Positions 18,861 to 25,808 of a DNA stretch of 64,000 nt are shown piece by piece. Under the pieces are notes generated by a model, which saw nothing but the letters and a program-made list of their open reading frames with translations, was not told the origin of the DNA and made no database searches. How positions within the stretch are numbered: the stretch's first letter is position 1; each line of letters opens with the position of its first letter. Location of the stretch: positions 2,170,001 through 2,234,000 of the forward strand of contig NZ_JACCBB010000001.1 of the NCBI RefSeq assembly GCF_013409345.1. The letters run 5' to 3'. This DNA comes from Kineococcus aurantiacus. Its GTDB lineage: Bacteria > Actinomycetota > Actinomycetes > Actinomycetales > Kineococcaceae. Both the position numbers and the translations under genes were made by a program.

Positions 18861-19477
18861 CAGCCGGCGAGGTCGAGCGTGTGCGAGGTGTGGTCGCGCT
18901 TGGCGCGCAGGTAGCGGGCGTTCGCGGCGGACAGGTGCACGCCCGTGGGGACGCGGCGCTCGACGCGGATGCCGTGCGCCTGCAGCTGCTCGGCCTTGTC
19001 GGGGTTGTTGCTCAGCAGGTTGATCCCGCCGACGCCGAGGGCGCCGAGCATCTGGGCGGCCGCGGTGTAGTCGCGCTCGTCCTCGCCCCGGCCGAGGGCG
19101 AGGTTGGCCTCGTAGGTGTCCAGCCCGCTGTCCTGCAGGGCGTAGGCGTCGAGCTTGGCGTACAGGCCGATGCCGCGGCCCTCCTGGCGCAGGTACAGCA
19201 GGACCCCGCCGGCGGTGGCGATGCGCTCGACGGCCTCGCGCAGCTGCGGGCCGCAGTCGCAGCGCTCGGAGCCGAACACGTCACCGGTGAGGCACTCGCT
19301 GTGGGGGCGCACGAGGGGGGTGCCCTCCTGCCAGTTGCCCAGGGCCAGGGCCAGGTGCTCCTTGCCGTCGACGAGCCCGTCGAAGGTGTGGACGCGGGCC
19401 GTCGTGCGGTACCCGTCGCCGAAGCGCAGGGGGACGTCGACGGCGGTGCGGACGGTCGCGACGGGGGTCTGGGTCAC
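18860..19477 (-). CDS. ribA: GTP cyclohydrolase II (RibA)
   Basis: Opens the imidazole ring of GTP, the committed step of riboflavin/pyrimidine synthesis. It is 205 aa, a stand-alone RibA without a fused RibB domain. Zinc ligands are the cysteines of HSECLTGDVFGSERCDCG. The catalytic region is YLRQEGRGIGLYAKLDAYAL, and the C-terminal LLSNNPDKAEQLQAHGI is conserved. The GTG at 19477 overlaps the stop of a coding-like ORF upstream (GTGA); the TGA overlaps the ribD start. I looked for an FMN riboswitch upstream and did not see one. Confidence 0.95.
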   Translation of the reverse strand: MTQTPVATVRTAVDVPLRFGDGYRTTARVHTFDGLVDGKEHLALALGNWQEGTPLVRPHSECLTGDVFGSERCDCGPQLREAVERIATAGGVLLYLRQEGRGIGLYAKLDAYALQDSGLDTYEANLALGRGEDERDYTAAAQMLGALGVGGINLLSNNPDKAEQLQAHGIRVERRVPTGVHLSAANARYLRAKRDHTSHTLDLAG

Positions 19478-19749
19478 GAGCGGTTCCTCTCGGGCGACCT
19501 GCGGGGAGCGGTGGACGCTCCCCCTCGGGGGTCGCCGGTGACGGTGGGTGGGGCGGCCTCGTCGGTCACCGGGCCGAGCGTGCCGGACGGGACGGTCCGG
19601 TGCCCACGGGGGGCGCCGGGGTCCAGGGGCCGCGGCAGCACGCGGGTCGTGGAGCGCGGGTCGTTCGTCACGGACCTCGAACTGCCGGGGACCGCCGCCT
19701 GTTCCCGCGCCGGGCCCGGCCGGTGGCCGGTCGGGGTGGCGTTCGGCAC
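19474..19749 (-). CDS. possible leader ORF translationally coupled to ribA
   Basis: A 91-codon frame starting at GTG 19749, with GGGAGG six bases upstream, and ending in a GTGA overlap with ribA. Third positions are roughly 90% G/C while first positions are mixed, the signature of real coding in this genome. The product (opening with PNATPTGHRPGPAREQ) is proline/arginine-rich, apparently disordered, and unlike anything I know. It could be a leader whose translation sets ribA expression, or chance. It lies downstream of the MarR operators, so MarR may also affect it. Confidence 0.42.
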   Translation of the reverse strand: MPNATPTGHRPGPAREQAAVPGSSRSVTNDPRSTTRVLPRPLDPGAPRGHRTVPSGTLGPVTDEAAPPTVTGDPRGGASTAPRRSPERNRS

Positions 19750-19774
19750 GGCGGACCTCCCACGGACGAGTGAC

Positions 19775-19818
19775 TTGATGCTTCAATCGACACTAGACGC
19801 GCTGACTTGAACCGTCAA
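19775..19818. promoter_or_regulatory. two MarR operators, TTGA-N4-TCAA
   Basis: Two 12-bp inverted repeats of the same form: TTGATGCTTCAA (19775-19786) and TTGAACCGTCAA (19807-19818), each preceded by GAC. The centres are 32 bp apart, about three helical turns, between the ribA-side genes (-) and the MarR start (+). The second overlaps the MarR leader, which fits autorepression. Confidence 0.65.
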
Positions 19819-19832
19819 CAACAAGGAGCGTG

Positions 19833-20297
19833 ATGGACCCCCAGTGGCTCGACGCCGACGAGCAGGCCACCTGGCGACGGCTCGCCGCGGTGCTCTCGGC
19901 CCTGCCCGCCGCCCTCGACGCCCAGCTCCAGCGCGACTCCGGGCTGACCCACTTCGAGTACGCCGTGCTGTCCACGCTGTCCGAGGCCCCGGACCGGACG
20001 CTGCGCATGAGCTGCCTCGCCGGCCTGGCCAACGGCTCGCTGTCCCGCCTCTCCCACGTCGCCGGGCGGCTGGAGCGCAGGGGCTGGCTCCTGCGCCGCC
20101 CCGACCCCGAGGACGGGCGCTGGACCCTGGCCACGCTCACCGACGCCGGCTGGGAGCAGCTCGTCACCGCCGCCCCGGGGCACGTGGGGGCCGTGCGGCG
20201 CGTGGTGTTCGACGCCCTGACCCCCGAGCAGGTCCGCCAGCTCGGGGAGATCGGCGAGCGCCTCCTGCGATCGGTGGAAGCCGAGCGGTTCTCCTAG
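19833..20297 (+). CDS. MarR family transcriptional regulator
   Basis: A 154-aa winged-helix regulator. It has the LTHFEYAVLSTLSEAPDRTL helix pair, recognition helix region ANGSLSRLSHVAGRLERRGW, and a wing with RRPDPEDGRWTLATLTDAG. The ATG at 19833 sits four bases after AAGGAG; a GTG three bases earlier is too close to it. It is divergent from the rib genes, with paired operators between. No catalytic or metal site is visible; ligand unknown. Confidence 0.92.
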   Translation: MDPQWLDADEQATWRRLAAVLSALPAALDAQLQRDSGLTHFEYAVLSTLSEAPDRTLRMSCLAGLANGSLSRLSHVAGRLERRGWLLRRPDPEDGRWTLATLTDAGWEQLVTAAPGHVGAVRRVVFDALTPEQVRQLGEIGERLLRSVEAERFS

Positions 20298-20317
20298 GGG
20301 GGCGGTACGTTCGGAGG

Positions 20318-21025
20318 GTGGGAGCACCGACCGGTCGCGCGCTGAAGACGATCAGCTACAACCTCCACGAGGGCCGCGCGACGCTGGAGCTGGACCAGCT
20401 CGCGCAACTGCACGACGTCGACGCCCTGTGCCTGCAGGAGTGCGACACCCTGCGGCTGCCCGAGACCGTCGGCCCGCTGGTCCTGGCGGGCGCGACGCAG
20501 CGCAACCGCCTCGGTCTGGCCCTCTACTACCGCCCCGACCGGCTGCACGTGCACGGCCACGAGCTGCGCCCGCTGCGCCGGTCCATGCACGACCGGTTCC
20601 TCGCCCCCGCCCACGAGCGGCTGCTCGCCGTGCGCTTCGAGGACCTGCACGACGACGGCGCCCTGCTGACGCTCGCCTCCATCCACACCGCCCCGCTGTC
20701 GGCGACCAACGCCATGCGCCGCCACCAGATCACCGAGGCCCTCGGCGCGATCCGCGCCGCTGCGCACGGGTCGGCGGCCCTCGTCGTCGGGGACTTCAAC
20801 TACCCGTGGTTCGCCAGCTCCCTGGCCCGGCGGCTGGCCGAGCAGGGCTTCGAGGTCTCCCACAGCGACCTGCCCACCTACGTGCGCAAGCGGTTCCGCG
20901 GGCACTTCGACTTCGCCATCTCCGAGGGCATGCACATCGAGCGGGTCAAGACGCTTCAGCAGGCCGGCTCGGACCACCTGCCCGTCCTCGTCGAGGCCCG
21001 GGTCAAGGCGCCCGTCCCGGCCTGA
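20318..21025 (+). CDS. endonuclease/exonuclease/phosphatase family protein
   Basis: A 235-aa metal-dependent phosphoesterase of the EEP fold. Visible are KTISYNLHEG (Asn), LCLQECDTLRL (metal-binding Glu), LASIHTAPLSATNAMRRHQI, LVVGDFNYPWFASSL (catalytic Asp-x-Asn) and a final GSDHLPVLVEA (Ser-Asp-His). Catalytic residues look intact. The family cleaves DNA, RNA, phospholipids or inositol phosphates, and the substrate cannot be read from sequence. The GTG start has GGAGG directly upstream; it lies 20 bp after MarR and may be co-transcribed. Confidence 0.85.
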   Translation: MGAPTGRALKTISYNLHEGRATLELDQLAQLHDVDALCLQECDTLRLPETVGPLVLAGATQRNRLGLALYYRPDRLHVHGHELRPLRRSMHDRFLAPAHERLLAVRFEDLHDDGALLTLASIHTAPLSATNAMRRHQITEALGAIRAAAHGSAALVVGDFNYPWFASSLARRLAEQGFEVSHSDLPTYVRKRFRGHFDFAISEGMHIERVKTLQQAGSDHLPVLVEARVKAPVPA

Positions 21026-21064
21026 GCCGTCGCGGCCGGCGGAGGACGTGCGGCCGGCCCACGG

Positions 21065-22207
21065 TCACCGCCGGCCTCGGCCTCCTCCCACGTCGACGCG
21101 GGCGTCCGGGCGGGACGGCCCGTCGACGAACTCGCCGCCGACGCTCGTGATCAGCTCGGGACCGAACGACGCCACCGGGGTGCGGGCCCCCGGACGGCCC
21201 TCGCCACGGGCGAGCCGGCGGGTGGTCTCCGCGCAGACCGCGACGGTGGCGGCCTGCGCCTCCGGCAGGCGCGACCAGCCCTCCGCGCTCGTGCCGTCCT
21301 GCCACCTCACGTGGGCGTGACCCCAGGAGGAGACCCGGGGGGCGGACCGCGCCCGGAACTCGACGGCGGCGAGGCGACGCGCCGCGAACCGGCGCAGCGG
21401 CCCGACGGCGAGCAGGTTCGCGGCCGGCGGCAGGGCGATCCGCGCGAGCGCGCCGGTGGGCACCTCGCTGGAGGCCGCCTCCACGAACGGGGCACCGCTG
21501 GCCCGGTGGGCGGCGAGGAGTTCCCCCAGCGGCATCGAGGCGGTCACGACGCGGTCGCCGTCGGGGGTGACGAGCGCGCGCGGTGCGCCGCCGACCGGGG
21601 CGGCGACGAGCCGCCCACCGGCGAACCGCCGCCCCTGGAACCGCCGGCCGCCGGGAACGCCCGGCAGGCCCTCCACGAGGGTGCCCGCCAGCGCGTCCCC
21701 CAGCCGGCCCGCCTGCAGGGCGAGGGAGGGGACCATGTCGACGCGGACGCGCTCGGCCCGCCGTCCGGTGCGCGCGCCGTCGCGGCACAGCCGGACCACG
21801 ACGCCCTCGGTGGCCGCCACGCCGAACCCGGCACCGGTCACGAGGGTCCGCCCCGCCCGCTCCGCCTCGGCGTGGCGGGCCAGGAGCCGCGACACGGCGG
21901 CCAGGTCGTTGGCGAGGTCGACGTAGTCGCTGCCGGCCGCCAGGCAGGCGTCGACCACCGGTCCGGCCGTCGCCGTGAAGGGGCCGACGGTGTTGACCAC
22001 GACGGCGGGACGGACCGCGCGGACCGTGTCGGCCACCTCCCGCACCCCCGCGGCCACCAGGGTGCGGTGGCCGTGGCCGCCGGCCGCCTCCCGCAACCGG
22101 TTCCCGTCGCGACCGACCAGGACGACCTGCAGGCCGTCCCGCGCGAGCGCGTCGGCGACCCCCCGCCCGGTCCGTCCGGTCCCTCCGAGCACGAGCACGT
22201 CAGCCAC
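21065..22207 (-). CDS. saccharopine dehydrogenase-like NAD(P)-binding reductase
   Basis: A 380-aa Rossmann-fold protein. It opens VADVLVLGGTGRTGRGVADA, then NTVGPFTATAGPVVDACLAA and SDYVDLANDL, the pattern of saccharopine-dehydrogenase-like and trans-acting enoyl-reductase proteins. Substrate is unknown; most relatives are uncharacterised. The GTG at 22207 has AGGGGGG upstream. Directly upstream are two identical 19-bp palindromes, so expression is probably under tight repression by a TetR-like protein. Confidence 0.8.
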   Translation of the reverse strand: MADVLVLGGTGRTGRGVADALARDGLQVVLVGRDGNRLREAAGGHGHRTLVAAGVREVADTVRAVRPAVVVNTVGPFTATAGPVVDACLAAGSDYVDLANDLAAVSRLLARHAEAERAGRTLVTGAGFGVAATEGVVVRLCRDGARTGRRAERVRVDMVPSLALQAGRLGDALAGTLVEGLPGVPGGRRFQGRRFAGGRLVAAPVGGAPRALVTPDGDRVVTASMPLGELLAAHRASGAPFVEAASSEVPTGALARIALPPAANLLAVGPLRRFAARRLAAVEFRARSAPRVSSWGHAHVRWQDGTSAEGWSRLPEAQAATVAVCAETTRRLARGEGRPGARTPVASFGPELITSVGGEFVDGPSRPDARVDVGGGRGRR

Positions 22208-22224
22208 GGCGTCGCCCCCCTGTC

Positions 22225-22271
22225 GATGACACGTCGTGTCATCGTCGCACCCGATGACACGTCGTGTCATC
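22225..22271. promoter_or_regulatory. twin identical 19-bp palindromic operators
   Basis: GATGACACGTCGTGTCATC occurs twice, at 22225-22243 and 22253-22271, 28 bp apart. Each is a perfect dyad around a central T. The first is 18 bp upstream of the reductase start at 22207. The form suits a TetR-family dimer. No matching regulator gene is adjacent. The remainder of 22272-22513 shows no convincing gene. Confidence 0.75.
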
Positions 22272-22513
22272 ACCTGGCACGGGGGTGGTGGGCAGGTGCG
22301 CCGACGCCGCGACGTCGTCCGGGCCGAACCGGCGCTGCGGGAACGCGACACGCAGGAGCGCGACGACCTCGTCCGGGTCCGGCGCCTGTTCCCGACGTCG
22401 ACGGCGACCAGCGGGGGGACCCGGGCGACGACGGACGGGCGGTGACCACGCGGCCGGGGCCGGGACCCGCGGGAGCAGCAGCTACCGCGACGCCACCGTC
22501 CCGGCCCGACCGC

Positions 22514-22747
22514 TCAGCAGCTGCCGCCGCCGCCGCCGCCGCCGTCCCCACCGCCGCAGCCGCCGCCGAAACCGCCACCCCCACCGCCGTCGCCGCCGAA
22601 GGAGTCGGCACCGCCGGCCGCACCGCCGTCGTTGAACCAGGAGGATCCCGTGTGCCCGGGCCGGTGGGGACCGCGACCCGACCTGAGGCGGCCGACGGCG
22701 CCGAGCAGCAGGACCACGACCGCGACGACGAAGAACAGGACGACCAC
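22514..22747 (-). CDS. small membrane peptide with glycine-rich tail
   Basis: A 77-aa protein. One N-terminal hydrophobic helix (VVVLFFVVAVVVLLLGAVG) is followed by a short basic segment (RLRSGRG), then a tail of almost pure glycine with Asp, Ser, Phe and two cysteines, ending GGGSC. The GTG at 22747 is chosen because GGAGG lies 8-9 bases upstream. Glycine/cysteine-rich tails end several actinobacterial membrane proteins, but I do not know the family. A surface-anchored, possibly low-complexity structural role is only a guess. Confidence 0.55.
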   Translation of the reverse strand: MVVLFFVVAVVVLLLGAVGRLRSGRGPHRPGHTGSSWFNDGGAAGGADSFGGDGGGGGGFGGGCGGGDGGGGGGGSC

Positions 22748-22910
22748 GAGGACCACCTCCGTCCGCCTCCCCGCTGCACCCAGCAGCGCCGGGGGAGACG
22801 CTGGTCGCAGCGTGGCACAGGGACGCGCGCCGGGGTAGGGGTGCTGCTCCCGGTGACGCGGGGTCCACGACGGCCTGGCCGCAGGCCGCCGTCACCGGCA
22901 AGCTGTTGCG

Positions 22911-23873
22911 GTGCACCAGCACCCGCCGCCGGCGACGCCCGCCGCGCGGGCCGTCGCGCACGTCGACCGGCACGCCCGTGGTGGCCCGGTCGACCCCACC
23001 TGGCCGATCACCGTGCACTTCCACCCCGACAGGCCCGTCCGCAGCTCCCGCGGCGACGCCCACCCCCGCAGCGCGACGGTCCTGCGGGCCCTGACCGCCG
23101 ACGGGCGCTACCGCTCCCAGTTCGAGACCGGCACCGGCAACGGCGGGCTGACCGCCCACCCCGGCGGGGACCGCTGGTCCTGGGAGTCGCGCCTGTTCGC
23201 CGCCGCCTACGACACCGAGCCCGCCGCCGCCCGCCCCGTCTACGGCTCCCTGAACCACGCCCGGCACCCCGTCGGGGGCTCACCCCGCTTCGGTTCAGCG
23301 CACCTGCGCCTGCGCGCCCACGTCCTGACCCGCACCACCTTCTGCTACCCCGACAGCGCCGAGGACCCCGTCGACGTCGCCACCGCCGCCCACTTCGACC
23401 TCCTGCGGGTCCGGCGGCAGCGACCCGACACCGCCACCCGCGACCTGCTCGACGACTACGTCGAGGCCCACGTCCACGGCGGTCTCCTGCTCGGGCGCGA
23501 CGTCGAGGCCCTCGTGCTGGATCCCAGCCACCGCGGCACCGACGTCGAGGACGACGCGCACCGGTTCAGCCGGCGCTTCGCCGTGGCCCTGGAGTGGCAC
23601 CCCGGCTTCGCCACCACCGCGCGGACCGTCGCCCAGCACCCCGGCTACCGCGGCGCGGACGTCGTCGCGGCCGCGGCCCGCGTCGCCGCGGGCGCTCCGG
23701 ACGGGACGTTGACCCCGCGCGTCGTCGGGGTCGCCGCCCGCGCCGGCGCCGAGGACGAGCAGGTCCTCAAGCGCGTCTGGCACTGCACCGCCCGCTTCGG
23801 GTGGCCGTCCGGCGGCTCCCCCGCGGTGGTGGCGCCTCCCGGGCGCGGTCACGGGCCGTCGTCGACGTCCTGA
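22911..23873 (+). CDS. DUF3626 domain protein
   Basis: A 320-aa soluble protein matching DUF3626. The signature block is RYRSQFETGTGNGGLTAHPG, then GDRWSWESRLFAAAYD, RPVYGSLNHARHPVGGSPRF, HLRLRAHVLTRTTFCYPDSA and YVEAHVHGGLLLGRDVEALV. Family function is unknown. The invariant arginine, histidine and glutamate clusters suggest an enzyme. The GTG start at 22911 lacks a strong ribosome-binding site. Neighbours do not suggest a pathway. Confidence 0.8.
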   Translation: MHQHPPPATPAARAVAHVDRHARGGPVDPTWPITVHFHPDRPVRSSRGDAHPRSATVLRALTADGRYRSQFETGTGNGGLTAHPGGDRWSWESRLFAAAYDTEPAAARPVYGSLNHARHPVGGSPRFGSAHLRLRAHVLTRTTFCYPDSAEDPVDVATAAHFDLLRVRRQRPDTATRDLLDDYVEAHVHGGLLLGRDVEALVLDPSHRGTDVEDDAHRFSRRFAVALEWHPGFATTARTVAQHPGYRGADVVAAAARVAAGAPDGTLTPRVVGVAARAGAEDEQVLKRVWHCTARFGWPSGGSPAVVAPPGRGHGPSSTS

Positions 23874-23922
23874 GGCGTCGAGGAGCGGGCCGTCGCCGAC
23901 CGTCCCGGCGCCGCCGCCCGAG

Positions 23923-24294
23923 TCAGGACAGGGCCAGGAGGAGCCCGGCGACGACGAGGGCCGTGGCGGTGGTGGCGTGCACGCTCACCGCGTGGCGCAG
24001 GGTCCCCCCGTCCCGGGTGACGACGACCGCGTCCCCGACCGGGGTGAGGGCCGCGGCGACCAGGACCCAGCCGAAGGCGTGCTGCCCGGCCGCGGCGAGG
24101 ACGACCAGGGGCACGATCCCGGAGGTGATGTCGCGCACGCCCTTGATGCTGGTCAGGGCCCGCGGGCGGTCCTGCGGGACGCCGAAGCCGGCCAGGGCCA
24201 CCCGCGGGGCGACGAGGAAGCGGGCACCGATGAAGAGGATGGAGACGCAGCCGGCGACGGCGACGACCAGGGCGGCGGTGGTGGTGACGGTCAT
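23923..24294 (-). CDS. DUF4267 membrane protein controlled by divergent TetR
   Basis: A 123-aa membrane protein with four hydrophobic helices: ALVVAVAGCVSILFIGARFL, ITSGIVPLVVLAAAG, FGWVLVAAALTPVGDAVVV and ATALVVAGLLLALS. Between the first two is KGVRDITSG, typical of DUF4267. Function unknown; such genes are very often divergent from a TetR regulator, as here. Three operator-like repeats lie between the two starts. Confidence 0.82.
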   Translation of the reverse strand: MTVTTTAALVVAVAGCVSILFIGARFLVAPRVALAGFGVPQDRPRALTSIKGVRDITSGIVPLVVLAAAGQHAFGWVLVAAALTPVGDAVVVTRDGGTLRHAVSVHATTATALVVAGLLLALS

Positions 24295-24320
24295 GGCGGA
24301 CAGCCCTCCGGGAGATGATC

Positions 24321-24389
24321 TAACGACGTTCGATAACGACGTTAGACCTCTCGGTCAGCGTTGTCTACCACTGCAATCTAACGACGCTA
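24321..24389. promoter_or_regulatory. three TetR-type operators, TAACG-A-CGTTA
   Basis: TAACGACGTTC (24321-24331), TAACGACGTTA (24334-24344, perfect dyad around A) and TAACGACGCTA (24379-24389), between the DUF4267 gene and the TetR gene. The first two overlap the likely promoter of DUF4267; the third is 11 bp before the TetR start, which fits autorepression. Confidence 0.7.
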
Positions 24390-24399
24390 GACTGCGGCC

Positions 24400-24951
24400 G
24401 TGAGCCCCCGACCAGCCCCCGACCGGACCGCGCGACGCGCGCAGATCACCCACCTGACCCGCCAGGTCGCCGAGGCCGAGGGCTGGGCCGCGGTGACCAT
24501 GCGCCGCCTGGCCGGCGAGCTCGGCGTCACCCAGCCGGTGCTCTACTCCGCCTTCACCAGCCGCCAGGACCTCGTCGACGCCGTCGCCCTGGACGGCTTC
24601 ACCGCCCTGAGCGCGGCCCTGGAGGCCGCCCCGGCCACGCCACCGGCCCGGATGGGCGCCTACCTCGACTTCGCCGTCGCCCACCCCCGCACCTACGAGG
24701 CGATGTTCTCCCTGCCCTCCCAGCTGCGCTTCGGCGACAGCACCCACGCACCGCTCGGCCGCGCCTTCACCGCCATCCGCGAGGCCTTCCCCACCACCGG
24801 GGACGACGGAGCCGACGACGTGCGCGCCGAGGTGGCCTGGTCGACCCTGCACGGCCTGGCCACCCTCCAGGCCGGCGGACGCCTGCCCGCCGGACGCACC
24901 CGGGCGCGGCTGGAGGCCGCCCAGCGGATGCTCACGCCCGGGACGACCTGA
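24400..24951 (+). CDS. TetR family transcriptional regulator (WHG-type C-terminus)
   Basis: A 183-aa repressor. The HTH is VTMRRLAGELGVTQPVLYSA, then FTSRQDLVDAVALDGF. The C-terminal ligand domain contains AHPRTYEAMFSLPSQLRFGD and VAWSTLHGLATLQAGGRLP; the W-x-x-x-H-G pattern marks the TetR WHG subgroup. GTG start at 24400. It probably represses itself and the divergent DUF4267 gene through the three dyads between them. Confidence 0.92.
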   Translation: MSPRPAPDRTARRAQITHLTRQVAEAEGWAAVTMRRLAGELGVTQPVLYSAFTSRQDLVDAVALDGFTALSAALEAAPATPPARMGAYLDFAVAHPRTYEAMFSLPSQLRFGDSTHAPLGRAFTAIREAFPTTGDDGADDVRAEVAWSTLHGLATLQAGGRLPAGRTRARLEAAQRMLTPGTT

Positions 24952-24988
24952 GGGCCCGCCACCGCCCCGACGCGCCGCGCCGCCGGGG

Positions 24989-25717
24989 TCAGCCGGCGAT
25001 CCCGGCGAGGTCGAACACCTGCGGCGGGCCGGAGAGGAGCTTCTTGGTCCCCAGGCCGTACCGGTCCAGGACCTCCACCTCCCCGGCCTCCAGCCCGTCC
25101 AGCGCCAGGGCCACGAGGTCGGCGGGGTCGTTCATCGCGCCCTCGGGCAGGTCCAGCCCGGCCTCCGCCGCGAACGCCTTCATCGGCTCGGTGGCCGTCA
25201 TGCCGGGCACCAGGGCCGTGACCTGGGTCCCCTGGGCGGCCAGCTCCAGCCGGATCCCGTTGGTCAGGCCCCACTGCGCGGACTTGGCCGCCGCGTAGGC
25301 GGTGTTCCCCTCGACGGTGGCCCACGCCACGGCCGACAGGACGTTCAGGACGGCGCCGCCGCCGTTGCGGGCCAGGACCGGCGCGAAGGCGCGGACCATC
25401 GCCAGGGTCCCGTAGAAGTTCGAGTCGACGACCTCGCGGATGGCGCGCAGGTCACCGTCCACGAGGTTGCCGCCGGCGGTGGAGGCCGCGTTGTTGATGA
25501 GGACGTCGACGTCGCCGGCGACCTCGGCGGCCGCCTGGACCGAAGCCGGGTCGGTGATGTCGAGGCGGAGCACCTCGGCCCCGGGGACGTCGACGAGTTC
25601 GGGGCGCCGGGCCGTGGCGTAGACCTTGGCGCCGCGGCGCAGGAGCTCGGTCGCGAACGCGTGCCCGATGCCGCGGTTGGAGCCGGTGACCAGTGCAGTG
25701 CTGCCGTGGAGTCGCAT
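24989..25717 (-). CDS. short-chain dehydrogenase/reductase divergent from AraC
   Basis: A 242-aa classical SDR: TGSNRGIGHAFATELLRRGA near the N-terminus, INNAASTAGG in place of the usual NNAG, SNFYGTLAMVRAFAPVLARN, NVLSAVAWA with the serine, and catalytic YAAAK. It is a paralogue of the SDR at 8749-9438. It lies 91 bp from the divergent AraC gene, with three inverted repeats between, so AraC is its likely regulator. Substrate unknown. Confidence 0.92.
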   Translation of the reverse strand: MRLHGSTALVTGSNRGIGHAFATELLRRGAKVYATARRPELVDVPGAEVLRLDITDPASVQAAAEVAGDVDVLINNAASTAGGNLVDGDLRAIREVVDSNFYGTLAMVRAFAPVLARNGGGAVLNVLSAVAWATVEGNTAYAAAKSAQWGLTNGIRLELAAQGTQVTALVPGMTATEPMKAFAAEAGLDLPEGAMNDPADLVALALDGLEAGEVEVLDRYGLGTKKLLSGPPQVFDLAGIAG

Positions 25718-25801
25718 GCTCCGACCGTACGGAGCCGGCGTGCGCGGATCGATGCTCGATCAGCTCGTCTTCTTGCTCGTCCGCCTCACCGCGTGGTGAG
25801 G
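25718..25801. promoter_or_regulatory. SDR/AraC intergenic region with three inverted repeats
   Basis: In 84 bp there are three perfect dyads: GCTCCG-N6-CGGAGC (25718-25735), GATCGA-TGC-TCGATC (25747-25761) and CCTCACC-GCGT-GGTGAGG (25784-25801). The first touches the SDR start, the last ends 7 bp before the AraC GTG. These are candidate operators for the AraC protein or another regulator. Confidence 0.45.
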
Positions 25802-25808
25802 TGACGCC

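Noticed and set aside
19478-19800. An FMN riboswitch upstream of ribA
   Set aside because: I looked for the conserved FMN element core on the minus strand and could not find it.
22236-22445. A 69-codon frame beside the twin palindromes that might be a truncated regulator
   Set aside because: It starts inside the palindromes and has no HTH; the Arg/Asp-rich content looks non-coding.
21311-24403. A 1030-codon plus-strand frame
   Set aside because: Low-complexity Arg/Pro/Gly translation running antisense to or out of frame with recognised genes.
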